NCBI GenBank assembly: GCA_021203045.1
Contig: JAJQBY010000139.1
Coordinates: 1 to 49,922, forward strand
Length of the DNA stretch: 49,922 nucleotides
Source: Oscillospiraceae bacterium
Lineage (GTDB): Bacteria > Bacillota > Clostridia > Oscillospirales > Oscillospiraceae
Direction of reading: 5' to 3'
Shown here: positions 24,096 through 32,775 of the stretch, in pieces
Layout: every line of letters starts with the position of its first letter
Position numbering within the stretch: the first letter of the stretch is position 1
Notes under the pieces: generated by a model
What the model was told of the DNA's origin: nothing
Database searches by the model: none
The model's input: the letters and a program-made list of their open reading frames with translations, nothing else
Made by a program: the position numbers and the translations under genes

Positions 24096-26228
24096 TCAGA
24101 ACAGGCCGATGACGTTGAAGGCAACGATCAGGCCGGAGAACACGATGGACACGGTGGAGCACAGCTTGATCAGGATGTTCAGGCTGGGGCCGGAGGTGTC
24201 CTTGAAGGGGTCGCCCACAGTGTCGCCTACAACGGCGGCCTTGTGCTGCTCGGAGCCCTTGCCTCCGTGGTTTCCACGCTCGATGTACTTCTTGGCGTTA
24301 TCCCAGGCGCCGCCGGCGTTGGACATGAACACCGCCATGGCGAAGCCGGTGACGGACACGCCGCCCAGCAGACCCACGACGCCGGTGGGCCCGAGGATCA
24401 GGCCGGTGACGATGGGAACGATGATAGCGAGCAGGGCGGGAATGACCATCTCATGCAACGCGCCCTTGGTGCACAGGGAAACGCAGGTGGAGTAGTCGGG
24501 GTCGGCCTTGTATTCCATGATGCCGGCGATTTCCCGGAATTGGCGGCGGACCTCCTGCACAATGGACTGGGCTGCGGTCTGCACCGCGCTCATGGTGAAG
24601 GCGGAGAACACGAACACCAGCATGGCGCCGATGAACAGGCCCACCAGGACGGTCGGGCTGGTCAGGGTGAAGTTCAGAACCACGTCGGTCTTCTCCTGCA
24701 CGATGTTCACATAGGACACCAGCAGGGCCAGAGCGGTCAGGGAAGCGGAGCCGATGGCGAAGCCCTTGCCGGTAGCGGCGGTGGTGTTGCCAAGGGAGTC
24801 CAGGGCGTCGGTACGGTCCCGGACCTCCTCCGGCAGACCGGCCATCTCGGCGATGCCGCCGGCGTTGTCGGCCACGGGGCCGTAAGCGTCCGTCGCCAGG
24901 GTGATGCCCAGGGTGGACAGCATGCCCACGCCGGCGATGCCGATGCCGTAAAGACCCTGGTTGAAAGCGGCGGTGAACTGGCCGTTCCCGTCCACGATGG
25001 TGGCGGAGCCGCCGGCAGCGAAGTAGCTGATAAGAACAGCGGCGCCCACGATCAGGATGGAGGCCATGGTGGACTTCAGGCCCAGGGAGATGCCGCCGAT
25101 GATGATGGTGGCGGAGCCGGTCTCGGAAGCCGCAGCCAGGTTCTGGGTGGGCTTGTAGTTATCGGAGGTGAAGTACTCGGTGAAGTAGCCGATGGCGGTG
25201 CCGCCGATCAGGCCGCACAGGATGGCTACATAGATGCCCCAGCAGTGATTTTCAGGGCCCATGATGAAGTAGCAGAGGGGCGCGGCCAGAACAGCGCTCA
25301 GGATGGCGGCGCTGTAGGTGCCGGTGCGCAGGCTCTTCAGCAGGCTCAGCTGGGTGGCGTCCTCCTTGGTCTTTACCAGGAAGCTGCCGATCAGGGAGCA
25401 GATGATGCCGCAGACGGCCAGGGCCAGGGGCAGGAGCATACCGGCCCAGCTGTATCCGGCCACAGCGCCCAGGGCGAAGGTCGCCAGGATGGAGCCCACA
25501 TAGCTCTCATACAGGTCGGCGCCCATACCGGCCACGTCGCCCACGTTGTCACCCACGTTGTCGGCGATGGTGGCGGGGTTACGGGGGTCGTCCTCAGGAA
25601 TGCCGGCCTCTACCTTGCCCACCAGGTCAGCGCCCACGTCGGCGGCCTTGGTGTAGATGCCGCCGCCCACACGGGCGAACAGAGCCATAAAGGAAGCGCC
25701 CATGCCGTTCATGACCATGATGTTGGCCATGGTGGTGGCGTCCATGTGGCCTATGTATTTCAGACCGAAGAACCAGAGGGTGATGTCCAGCAGGCCCAGG
25801 CCCACAACGGTGAAGCCCATGACGGTGCCGGAGGAGAAGGCCACGTTCAGACCCTTGTTCAGGCCCTCCTGGGCCGCATTGGCGGTGCGGGCGTTGGAGT
25901 TGGTGGCGATCTTCATGCCGATCAGGCCTGCCAGCATGGACCAGATGCCGCCGGTCAGGAACGCGAAGGGCGTTACCCGGGAGAGCATCTGCCCCTTGGA
26001 GGCAAAGGCGATGATGAGCAAAATGACGAACACGACGGCAAATACCTTGGCCACAGTGGTGTACTGCGCCTTCAGGTAAGCGTTGGCGCCCTCGCGGATG
26101 GCGGAAGCGAGCTTGACCATCTTCTCGTTGCCTTCAGAGAACTTCATGACCTTGTTTCTCTGCAGGGCGGCGAAGATGAGCGCGATCGCCGCACCCACGA
26201 AGCCGATCCAGAACAGGTTTTCAACCAT
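24096..26228 (-). CDS. hppA: Membrane-bound ion-pumping pyrophosphatase (K+-dependent, probably Na+-transporting)
   Basis: A 710-residue integral membrane enzyme, about 16 helices, that couples PPi hydrolysis to cation export. The substrate motifs [12 protein letters not shown] (about 196-207) and [23 protein letters not shown] (about 221-243) are complete. [10 protein letters not shown] (480-489) has Ala and Gly where K+-independent H+ pumps have Lys and Thr, which places it in the K+-dependent class. E241 in DLYESY takes the gate position of Na+ pumps, where typical H+ pumps have a Gly. So Na+ or Na+/H+ transport is expected, but this is inference from residues. It has its own promoter at 26268-26296, an AGGAG ribosome site and a terminator. 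Confidence 0.93.
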   Translation of the reverse strand: MVENLFWIGFVGAAIALIFAALQRNKVMKFSEGNEKMVKLASAIREGANAYLKAQYTTVAKVFAVVFVILLIIAFASKGQMLSRVTPFAFLTGGIWSMLAGLIGMKIATNSNARTANAAQEGLNKGLNVAFSSGTVMGFTVVGLGLLDITLWFFGLKYIGHMDATTMANIMVMNGMGASFMALFARVGGGIYTKAADVGADLVGKVEAGIPEDDPRNPATIADNVGDNVGDVAGMGADLYESYVGSILATFALGAVAGYSWAGMLLPLALAVCGIICSLIGSFLVKTKEDATQLSLLKSLRTGTYSAAILSAVLAAPLCYFIMGPENHCWGIYVAILCGLIGGTAIGYFTEYFTSDNYKPTQNLAAASETGSATIIIGGISLGLKSTMASILIVGAAVLISYFAAGGSATIVDGNGQFTAAFNQGLYGIGIAGVGMLSTLGITLATDAYGPVADNAGGIAEMAGLPEEVRDRTDALDSLGNTTAATGKGFAIGSASLTALALLVSYVNIVQEKTDVVLNFTLTSPTVLVGLFIGAMLVFVFSAFTMSAVQTAAQSIVQEVRRQFREIAGIMEYKADPDYSTCVSLCTKGALHEMVIPALLAIIVPIVTGLILGPTGVVGLLGGVSVTGFAMAVFMSNAGGAWDNAKKYIERGNHGGKGSEQHKAAVVGDTVGDPFKDTSGPSLNILIKLCSTVSIVFSGLIVAFNVIGLF

Positions 26229-26267
26229 TTTGAAACCACTCCTATCAGTAAGTATTCAGACTTATTA

Positions 26268-26296
26268 ATAATATACTGTTCCGGCGTTTTTTTCAA
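26268..26296 (-). promoter_or_regulatory. Promoter of hppA
   Basis: Minus-strand TTGAAA and TATTAT with a 17-base spacer in a very AT-rich stretch, 40 bases before the start codon. Confidence 0.65.
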
Positions 26297-26364
26297 ATAA
26301 AACTTTTCATTTCCGGAAAAAATATATTTTTTTGTAAAATATAGCAATTCCCTCTAGGCTGGTT

Positions 26365-26370
26365 TATAAT
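26365..26370 (+). promoter_or_regulatory. -10 element of the threonine-synthase-like operon
   Basis: A perfect TATAAT about 70 bases before the start codon; the -35 region (TAGCAA) is poor. Confidence 0.4.
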
Positions 26371-26439
26371 AAAGTTATAAAAAACGCACGAAATAAACGG
26401 CCTGTTTTTGGCGGGAAAATATGGAAAGGGGAGCTGACC

Positions 26440-27663
26440 ATGCGGCAGGTAAGAGGCTTACGCTGCGTATTATGCGGAAAGGAGCAGAAAGCGGCTGCGG
26501 ACGCCACTACATGTCCCCATTGCGGGGGCATATTGGACGTGGTATACGACTATGACTATATCCGCTCCGTGACAAGTCCGGAGGAGATATCCCGGAGCGG
26601 GGACTATACCATGTGGCGGTACAGGCCCTTCCTTCCGGTGGAGGCGGATACGTCCCTCCCGCCCCTGGCGGTGGGGTGGACGCCGCTGTATCCAACGCCC
26701 CGGCTGGGGGAGGCGCTGGGCCTGTCCCGCCTGTGGCTCAAGGACGACGGCCAGAACCCTACGGCCAGCCTGAAGGACAGGGCCTCCGCCCTGGCGGTGG
26801 CGAAGGCGGTGGAGGCGGGGTATGACACCGTGGCCTGCTCCTCCACGGGGAACGCCGCATCCTCCCTGGCGGGAAGCGCCGCCGCCGCGGGACTGAAATC
26901 CTATATCTTCGTGCCGGAGCGGGCCCCGGCGGGCAAGCTGACCCAGCTTCTCATCTTCGGGGCCACGGTCATATCCGTTCAGGGCAATTATGAGCAGACC
27001 TTTGCCCTGAGCCGGGACGCCATAGAAAAATACGGCTGGTATAACCGCAATGCGGCCATAAACCCCTATCTGATGGAGGGGAAAAAAACCGTGGCCCTGG
27101 AGATCGCGGAGCAGCTGGGCTGGCAGGCCCCGGACTATGTGGCCCTGTCCGTGGGGGACGGCTGCACCATCGCCGGGGTGTGGAAGGGCTTCCGGGATCT
27201 TTACGCCGCCGGATTTATCCAAAAGCTGCCCCGGCTTATCAGCGTGCAGGCGGAGCGCACCTGTCCCATCAACCGGGCGGTGGAGACGGGCCGCCCCTGG
27301 GAGCCCATGGAGGAGAACACCCTGGCCGATTCCATCGCCGTGGGCGTGCCCCGGAACCCAGATAAGGCCATCGCCGCCATTCGCCAGTCGGACGGTCTCG
27401 CCGTGGAGGTATCCGACCAGGAGATACTGGACGCCATGGCCCTGGTGGGCTGCACCTGCGGGGTGTTCGCGGAGCCGGCCGGGGCCGCCGGGACGGCGGG
27501 GCTTATAAAGCTGTGCCGGATGGGGAAAATTCCCAGGGATGCCGCCGTGGTCTCCATCGTCACAGGAAACGGCCTGAAGGATACGGCGAACGGCATGAAG
27601 GCCGCCGGGGAGCCTATCCGCCTGCCGCCGGATATCGGCCTGCTGGAAAAGGTCCTGTCGTGA
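26440..27663 (+). CDS. thrC: Threonine synthase-like PLP enzyme with N-terminal zinc ribbon
   Basis: A fold-type II PLP enzyme of 407 residues. The N-terminus has a four-Cys zinc ribbon (C9, C12, C25, C28), as in many bacterial threonine synthases. PTASLKDRA contains K112, which binds PLP; SSTGNAASSLAG is the substrate/phosphate loop and GDGCTIAGVWKG the cofactor phosphate loop. It should make threonine from O-phosphohomoserine, but related beta-replacing enzymes cannot be excluded. The stop codon overlaps the GTG of a MocA-like nucleotidyltransferase, so both are co-translated, an odd pairing for threonine synthesis. GAAAGGGGAG precedes the ATG. Confidence 0.82.
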   Translation: MRQVRGLRCVLCGKEQKAAADATTCPHCGGILDVVYDYDYIRSVTSPEEISRSGDYTMWRYRPFLPVEADTSLPPLAVGWTPLYPTPRLGEALGLSRLWLKDDGQNPTASLKDRASALAVAKAVEAGYDTVACSSTGNAASSLAGSAAAAGLKSYIFVPERAPAGKLTQLLIFGATVISVQGNYEQTFALSRDAIEKYGWYNRNAAINPYLMEGKKTVALEIAEQLGWQAPDYVALSVGDGCTIAGVWKGFRDLYAAGFIQKLPRLISVQAERTCPINRAVETGRPWEPMEENTLADSIAVGVPRNPDKAIAAIRQSDGLAVEVSDQEILDAMALVGCTCGVFAEPAGAAGTAGLIKLCRMGKIPRDAAVVSIVTGNGLKDTANGMKAAGEPIRLPPDIGLLEKVLS

Positions 27664-28244
27664 TCGCCGCCGTTCTGCTGGCCTCCGGCCGGGGCAAGCG
27701 CTTCGGCCCGGATAAGCTGCTGTATGAGGTGGAGGGCGTTCCCATAGCGGAGCGGGCCTTCCGCGCCCTGCCTCCGGATATGCCGGCCCTTGTGGTGACG
27801 GGGGACAACCGGGTGGGGGCTTTGGCCCGGCGGCATGAAAATATCACCGTGGTGGAAAATACCGGCGGGCGGGACGATATATCTCTCACCATCCGCCTGG
27901 GCCTGCAGGCCCTGCCGGCAGATACGGAGGCCGCCCTTTTCTGCGTATGCGATCAGCCCTGGCTGACGAGGGCGAGCGTGGAGCGCCTTCTGGCCGCGTT
28001 CCGGGCGGAGCCGGAGGGGATATACGTCTTGGCCTGGGAGGGAAGGATGGGAAACCCCTGCCTGTTTCCCCGAAAATATTTCCCGGAGCTTGCCGCCCTG
28101 GAAAACGATCAGGGCGGCAAAGCCGTGATCGCTCGCCACCCGGAGGCGGTGCGCTGCGTGCAGGCCCTGGACCCCAGGGAGCTGGAGGATTTGGATATAC
28201 GGCCGGGAGAGAGAAATATAGACGGAAATATAAAGCAGATATAA
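27660..28244 (+). CDS. MocA/MobA-like nucleotidyltransferase (molybdenum cofactor cytidylyltransferase type)
   Basis: A 194-residue NTP transferase. The N-terminal LLASGRGKRFGPDKLL is the nucleotide-binding loop, CDQPWL (near residues 94-99) the metal-binding Asp region, and EGRMGNPCLFPRKYF the product loop typical of MocA-type enzymes that link CMP or GMP to molybdopterin. The start is a GTG whose bases overlap the TGA of the thrC-like gene (GTGA). Xanthine dehydrogenases need such a cytidylyltransferase, so it may mature the hydroxylase encoded at 18943-21507. The stop overlaps the ribosome site of the next lipoprotein gene. Confidence 0.82.
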   Translation: MIAAVLLASGRGKRFGPDKLLYEVEGVPIAERAFRALPPDMPALVVTGDNRVGALARRHENITVVENTGGRDDISLTIRLGLQALPADTEAALFCVCDQPWLTRASVERLLAAFRAEPEGIYVLAWEGRMGNPCLFPRKYFPELAALENDQGGKAVIARHPEAVRCVQALDPRELEDLDIRPGERNIDGNIKQI

Positions 28245-28258
28245 GGAGGAACGTAAAA

Positions 28259-29800
28259 ATGTCAAAAAATCTCCAAAAACGCACAAAACACAAAGTCTGG
28301 AGGAGTGTCATGAGCATTGTAATGCTGTTTGTGATTGTTGTAGGAACGACAGCCGGATGTCAGATGGAGGAAGAGGCCGATTCCTATGCAGCAAGCGAGG
28401 AGAAATACACGGGAAATGAGAGTGATGCCTCTGCGGACATTGAGGAGGATTACACGGAAAGCGAAGAGAATACCTCGTATGCGGATGTGGATGGCGAGAT
28501 AGAGGATATATCAGAGTCGGAACAGACCGTTAATATCTACGCTCTGTACGCGGAAGTCGTTCAGGAATATGAGGACACCTACGGAGAGCTAGAATTTTAC
28601 GAACAGACAGACTATAACTCTATAGAATATACTGGTGTATTTCTACTGGAATTAGTGGACTTTGATCAGGATGGCATTGAGGAACTTATCATTGGCTATT
28701 CTATTCCAGACAGCTTCGGCCAAGGATCCGTATGGCCTTATCTGGACGTTTGGAGGTTAGAGGATGGTGAACCTGTTCTGGCTTATGAGGGTGCTATTAT
28801 CGAACATGGTGATATTAGCAGACACTGTGCATTCACGCTGATGGATGGAAAATATTACCTTCTTGTTGGGCAGGAAGGATATGACATAAATCTCACTCTT
28901 CTGACACTAGTGGATGGGGAATTCGTTGCAGATATGACAATAGCGTTTGAAAACTCCACTGGAAATGATGTAACTTACACATTAAATGGATATGAAGTGG
29001 ATGAAGAAACCTGTAGGAACACATACAATCAGATATACGCTGGATGCCCATATTATTATTATTCGGAATGGGCGGATGGATGTTTTTGCGGAACAATCTT
29101 TGAAAGCTCTACTTATACTGCTGATGATTTAATTGATCATTTGAGTGAAGTGAAGCAATTGATTGGACTTGAGGAACAGGAGACCGATCTGACGGCATAC
29201 GCCAGCGTTGTGCAGCAATATGAGGACAGCTACGGCACCATTGGCTATAATACCTACTACCAGAACCAGGAGGCCCAGACGGGGGAGGCCTATATGCTCA
29301 CGGGCCTGTGCCTGGTGCAGCCCATCGATTTTGACGGGGATTCCGTTTATGAGCTGCTGATCGGCTATGGGGAGACGGTCGATGCGTCCACCGGACAGAC
29401 GGAGGTATACGGGGACGTGTGGGGGCTGGATGGCGATACCCCCGTCCTGCTCTACAGCGGAGCCAGCTTCCCGGGGGAGTCGTACTATAATGCGATTGCC
29501 TATAAGAATGAGGACGGCGTATATTATCTTTACGATGGATATTCTGAAAACAGATTTGCCCACGTTGATATTTATTGCCTGACGGATGGGAGCTTCACGA
29601 AGGTCTATACGCTGGAGGCGGATTTCTCCGGCGACAGCCCGCTCTATACCCTGAACGGGACGGCGGTCAGCATGACCGAGTATGCGGGATATGTCTCCGA
29701 CGGCCTTACAGAATTTTATGCCCAGGTTTCCAGTCTGGAAGCTTTCGAGACCTGCCGGGCCGATCTGGAATCGACGTGCAGCGAGATGGGACTGCAATAA
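28259..29800 (+). CDS. Lipoprotein with two Asp-rich DxDxDGxxEL domains (paralogue A)
   Basis: A 513-residue lipoprotein of unknown function. The hydrophobic leader ends in lipobox TTAGC (Cys at residue 34), followed by a Glu/Asp/Ser-rich linker to about 90. Two domains follow, each opening with (A/L)YA.VVQ.YED.YG: domain 1 from about 95 with VDFDQDGIEELIIGY (134-148), domain 2 from about 313 with IDFDGDSVYELLIGYGE (about 357). These motifs resemble calcium-binding FG-GAP/VCBS-type loops. AAGGAGG overlaps the mocA-like stop. Domain 2 is almost identical to the last domain of the lipoprotein at 32776 over 29206-29759, at a fixed offset of 5135 bases and without gaps. Confidence 0.75.
   Translation: MSKNLQKRTKHKVWRSVMSIVMLFVIVVGTTAGCQMEEEADSYAASEEKYTGNESDASADIEEDYTESEENTSYADVDGEIEDISESEQTVNIYALYAEVVQEYEDTYGELEFYEQTDYNSIEYTGVFLLELVDFDQDGIEELIIGYSIPDSFGQGSVWPYLDVWRLEDGEPVLAYEGAIIEHGDISRHCAFTLMDGKYYLLVGQEGYDINLTLLTLVDGEFVADMTIAFENSTGNDVTYTLNGYEVDEETCRNTYNQIYAGCPYYYYSEWADGCFCGTIFESSTYTADDLIDHLSEVKQLIGLEEQETDLTAYASVVQQYEDSYGTIGYNTYYQNQEAQTGEAYMLTGLCLVQPIDFDGDSVYELLIGYGETVDASTGQTEVYGDVWGLDGDTPVLLYSGASFPGESYYNAIAYKNEDGVYYLYDGYSENRFAHVDIYCLTDGSFTKVYTLEADFSGDSPLYTLNGTAVSMTEYAGYVSDGLTEFYAQVSSLEAFETCRADLESTCSEMGLQ
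29206..29759 (+). repeat. Direct repeat copy 1 (about 554 bp)
   Basis: Nearly identical in sequence to 34341-34894, same strand, no indels seen. Encodes the last Asp-rich domain of lipoprotein A. The two copies could recombine and delete the 5.1 kb between them. Confidence 0.85.
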
Positions 29801-29858
29801 CATTTTCCGCCGCTGTGCGGTTGCGCAATAAACAATCAAGAGTTCGGAGGAAAAACAA

Positions 29859-32747
29859 ATGGCAAGAACAGAAAATAATCGCAGAGGACGGAAACGCTGG
29901 CGGATTGTGGTGATCGTGGTCCTTTGCCTGCTGGTGTGTGCGTTCATTGGGCTGATGAAGCTGGGACAGGGAAGCCAGGACGATGCCAGCATCGAGAAGG
30001 GAACAGCTCTGACGGATGAGGAGGCGGAGAGCATCACGTTTGGGGATATCTCCGATGAGGATTGGGAGATATTTGAATCTGCCAACGAGGAGCTCAGTCA
30101 GATTATTGCGTCGTACTCCAACGAGGACGGCTATATCGACCCCGACGATACGGAGGCAGTGCTAAATGCTGTAACGGAGCAGGTGGACGCGCTGTATGAG
30201 AACGGGACGGTAACATATTACCTTTGCACTTCGGATACGATAAGCTTTGAATTCGCCAGCGGGATCGCGGCCTTATATACGCCGGCCCTGGAGGGCTATG
30301 CCGCCGGAGGTGGGGACACCACTATTTTGGCGTTTGATATATTCTCTGACGAGGAATTCCAGGGAGAAGGCAAAGATTGGTTTGGAGAATACAGCGATAA
30401 GGGAACCGGTTATTATCAGGCCGCAGGCAGATTAGCGTCAGAATTACAGGAGGCCATTTCCGGCTCGTACGTCTACACCTGGGTGGGAGAAGCGGCAGAT
30501 TTGGATGCGCTGCGTGATCTTCCGGAAGCAGATATTCTGCTTTGGAATGGTCATGGAGTATTCTGTAACGATGCTTATCCGGTTTTGGTCACGCAAGAAA
30601 GAGACATGGGCGGATTGATAGAAGCATCATATAACTGCTATATACGCGACTTTGTTTACTTAACAGGTGACCCGGGTTATTGGGCGATCACGCCGAGTTT
30701 TGTGAGAAAGTATATATCGTTAGATCAGGGGCTTGTTTACCTTAACGCATGCCAAAGCGGAAGAAACGATGAACTGGCGAACGCTTTTTTATACAGTGGC
30801 GCGGAGGTCGTTTTTGTAAACGTAGGAGGTGATGTATGGGCTTTTTACGGTCAATGGATGATGAAAACGATCATGGAATATATGTCCGGGGAATATGACG
30901 GCATATATCACACGGCGGCAGAATCGCTGTTTTTGGCAAATGGGGTGCTGTCTAATTTCTGCTCGGGCATCGGCGGTGTGGATGAGCTGACCCTTTGGAA
31001 CACGACTGGAGACAGAGAGTGGTTTTCGTCCACCTATGGAAGCTTTTCATCTTTGGATGAATTTCTTCAAAAGGTAACCGGCGGAACGCATGTGGAATAC
31101 CGTGGCAACGGCGACTATACGCTCTGCCCCTGCATCCGGGGCGAGGTAACCTTTGCGGAGGGCATGACGGAGGATGAGATCGAGGAGGTCCTGTCGTCTG
31201 GGCTGACGGTTCAGCTGACGAAGGAGGACGGCTCATCCCTGGTGACTGCAGACGTGAATGAGGATGGAACGTTTTATTTCAACGATGTCGAGGCCGAAAC
31301 AACGTATGTGATATCTTCGTATGGGATTGCTGAACAGTCTGTTACGGTGAGAGTGGAGAAGCACAGCTATGCAGAGGTATCCTTGGAGTACTCCAAGCGG
31401 GTGACCCTGGAGGGGTACGTATACGATACGGACGGAGCGCCGCTCTCCGGGGTGACGGTGAGCGCGGATATGACGGGGGGCTCTAATCTGTGGGGTGGTG
31501 AAACCCAGACCAACGATGAGGGATATTATGCGCTGGAGGTCTACGGGGAAAACACATACGCGCTGACCTACAGCAAATCCGGCTATACGAAGCAGGAGAC
31601 CACCTTTGAGATAACCTCCGAGATGTTTGAGGAAGCGCAGGCGGGGGTACCCTGTACGCTGGAGGATGTGGAGCTATCGTTTGACCTCTATGCCCGATAC
31701 GCGGAGATCGTTCAGGAATACGAGGATGCTCACGGTGCATTTAATCTTCAGCAATTAGGCTGGTGTGTCAGTGCTGAAGGCGTGAATTATTTGCAGCTTG
31801 TAGACATGGACGGCGATGGAGTGGAGGAATTGCTCATAGGATATATGGATTCCTTCACTACCAGCTATTTTATCGAGGTCTGGACGTATAAAGAGGATGA
31901 GGCCAAGTGTGTAGGGAACATTGAATGCTACTTGCGAGGCATTGAGGTCGTTGGTGTGTGTACCACGAACATCAATGGGACGTTTGCAATCATCAGCGGC
32001 GGGATTTACGCCGGGTACACGGGCTGGACGTATGATGGTGAAGCTCTGAATGCAGTTGCGACTTATACGGATGATGAGTTCGACAGCTTAGCTACCACAA
32101 TTACATACCTTAATGCGGGAAACTCAAACACGGATGCAGAAAAAGCCGAACTTATGGGAGCATGGGATGCTGTCCGTGAAACGAAGGAGGCGCTTTCCTG
32201 CATTACGGATGCAGAAAAGGCTTTGGTGGCCTATCAGTTTACCTTGCTATATGATGACACAACGGGGTGGTATGCCGCTGATAACAGTGACAGCTTAAAA
32301 TTTGAATACATTTATGTGGACGATGACGATGTACCTGAATTGGTCGTGTCTTCAGATAGCAGTTTACCCGCCAGCGCATATTTGTATACTTATTATGATG
32401 GGCAGGTGAACATGCTGGGGCAATTTGGCTATTACGGTGACCTGGAATATAGCGAGAAAAATAACGTGATACTAAGTGGATTGTCCCGCCAGGGCTATAT
32501 TGAATATTATTACTATGAGATACTAAACGGTACAGCAAGCCTGATACATTATTTTTCATGTTCTTATGACGAAAAAACGATAATCGATACGGGAGAGTGG
32601 GTTTATTCGGACTGTAAGATCGATAATGTGTCGGTATCGGAGTCCGTTTACAGCGCAACTCTTTCAGAGATTACAGATGATATTACGTTCACAGTTGCAG
32701 GCCATTCAACCGGGCAGTATGTATATCAGGCAATGGGAAGTTATTAA
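29859..32747 (+). CDS. Membrane-anchored protein with caspase/CHAT-like His-Cys domain
   Basis: A 962-residue protein without a match I can name. After a basic start, one membrane helix (about 15-34) anchors it with the bulk outside. Residues about 120-400 have the pattern of a clan CD peptidase (caspase, CHAT, gingipain): a strand ending ILLWNGHG with H232, and a strand ending LVYLNACQSG with C298, followed by GAEVVFVNVGGDVWAFYGQWMM. Residues about 510-590 look like a carboxypeptidase-regulatory/CnaB-type beta-sandwich (GYVYDTDGAPLSGVTVSA). Then comes the same YAEIVQEYEDAHG and VDMDGDGVEELLIGY domain as in the flanking lipoproteins, and a further beta-rich tail. GGAGG precedes the ATG. Protease activity is inferred only from the dyad. 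Confidence 0.6.
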   Translation: MARTENNRRGRKRWRIVVIVVLCLLVCAFIGLMKLGQGSQDDASIEKGTALTDEEAESITFGDISDEDWEIFESANEELSQIIASYSNEDGYIDPDDTEAVLNAVTEQVDALYENGTVTYYLCTSDTISFEFASGIAALYTPALEGYAAGGGDTTILAFDIFSDEEFQGEGKDWFGEYSDKGTGYYQAAGRLASELQEAISGSYVYTWVGEAADLDALRDLPEADILLWNGHGVFCNDAYPVLVTQERDMGGLIEASYNCYIRDFVYLTGDPGYWAITPSFVRKYISLDQGLVYLNACQSGRNDELANAFLYSGAEVVFVNVGGDVWAFYGQWMMKTIMEYMSGEYDGIYHTAAESLFLANGVLSNFCSGIGGVDELTLWNTTGDREWFSSTYGSFSSLDEFLQKVTGGTHVEYRGNGDYTLCPCIRGEVTFAEGMTEDEIEEVLSSGLTVQLTKEDGSSLVTADVNEDGTFYFNDVEAETTYVISSYGIAEQSVTVRVEKHSYAEVSLEYSKRVTLEGYVYDTDGAPLSGVTVSADMTGGSNLWGGETQTNDEGYYALEVYGENTYALTYSKSGYTKQETTFEITSEMFEEAQAGVPCTLEDVELSFDLYARYAEIVQEYEDAHGAFNLQQLGWCVSAEGVNYLQLVDMDGDGVEELLIGYMDSFTTSYFIEVWTYKEDEAKCVGNIECYLRGIEVVGVCTTNINGTFAIISGGIYAGYTGWTYDGEALNAVATYTDDEFDSLATTITYLNAGNSNTDAEKAELMGAWDAVRETKEALSCITDAEKALVAYQFTLLYDDTTGWYAADNSDSLKFEYIYVDDDDVPELVVSSDSSLPASAYLYTYYDGQVNMLGQFGYYGDLEYSEKNNVILSGLSRQGYIEYYYYEILNGTASLIHYFSCSYDEKTIIDTGEWVYSDCKIDNVSVSESVYSATLSEITDDITFTVAGHSTGQYVYQAMGSY

Positions 32748-32775
32748 CCGTAAATCAAGATGGAGGAAAATAAAG

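Noticed and set aside
24243-26300. Long plus-strand open frame opposite hppA
   Set aside because: Composition bias shadow; hppA on the other strand has every family motif.
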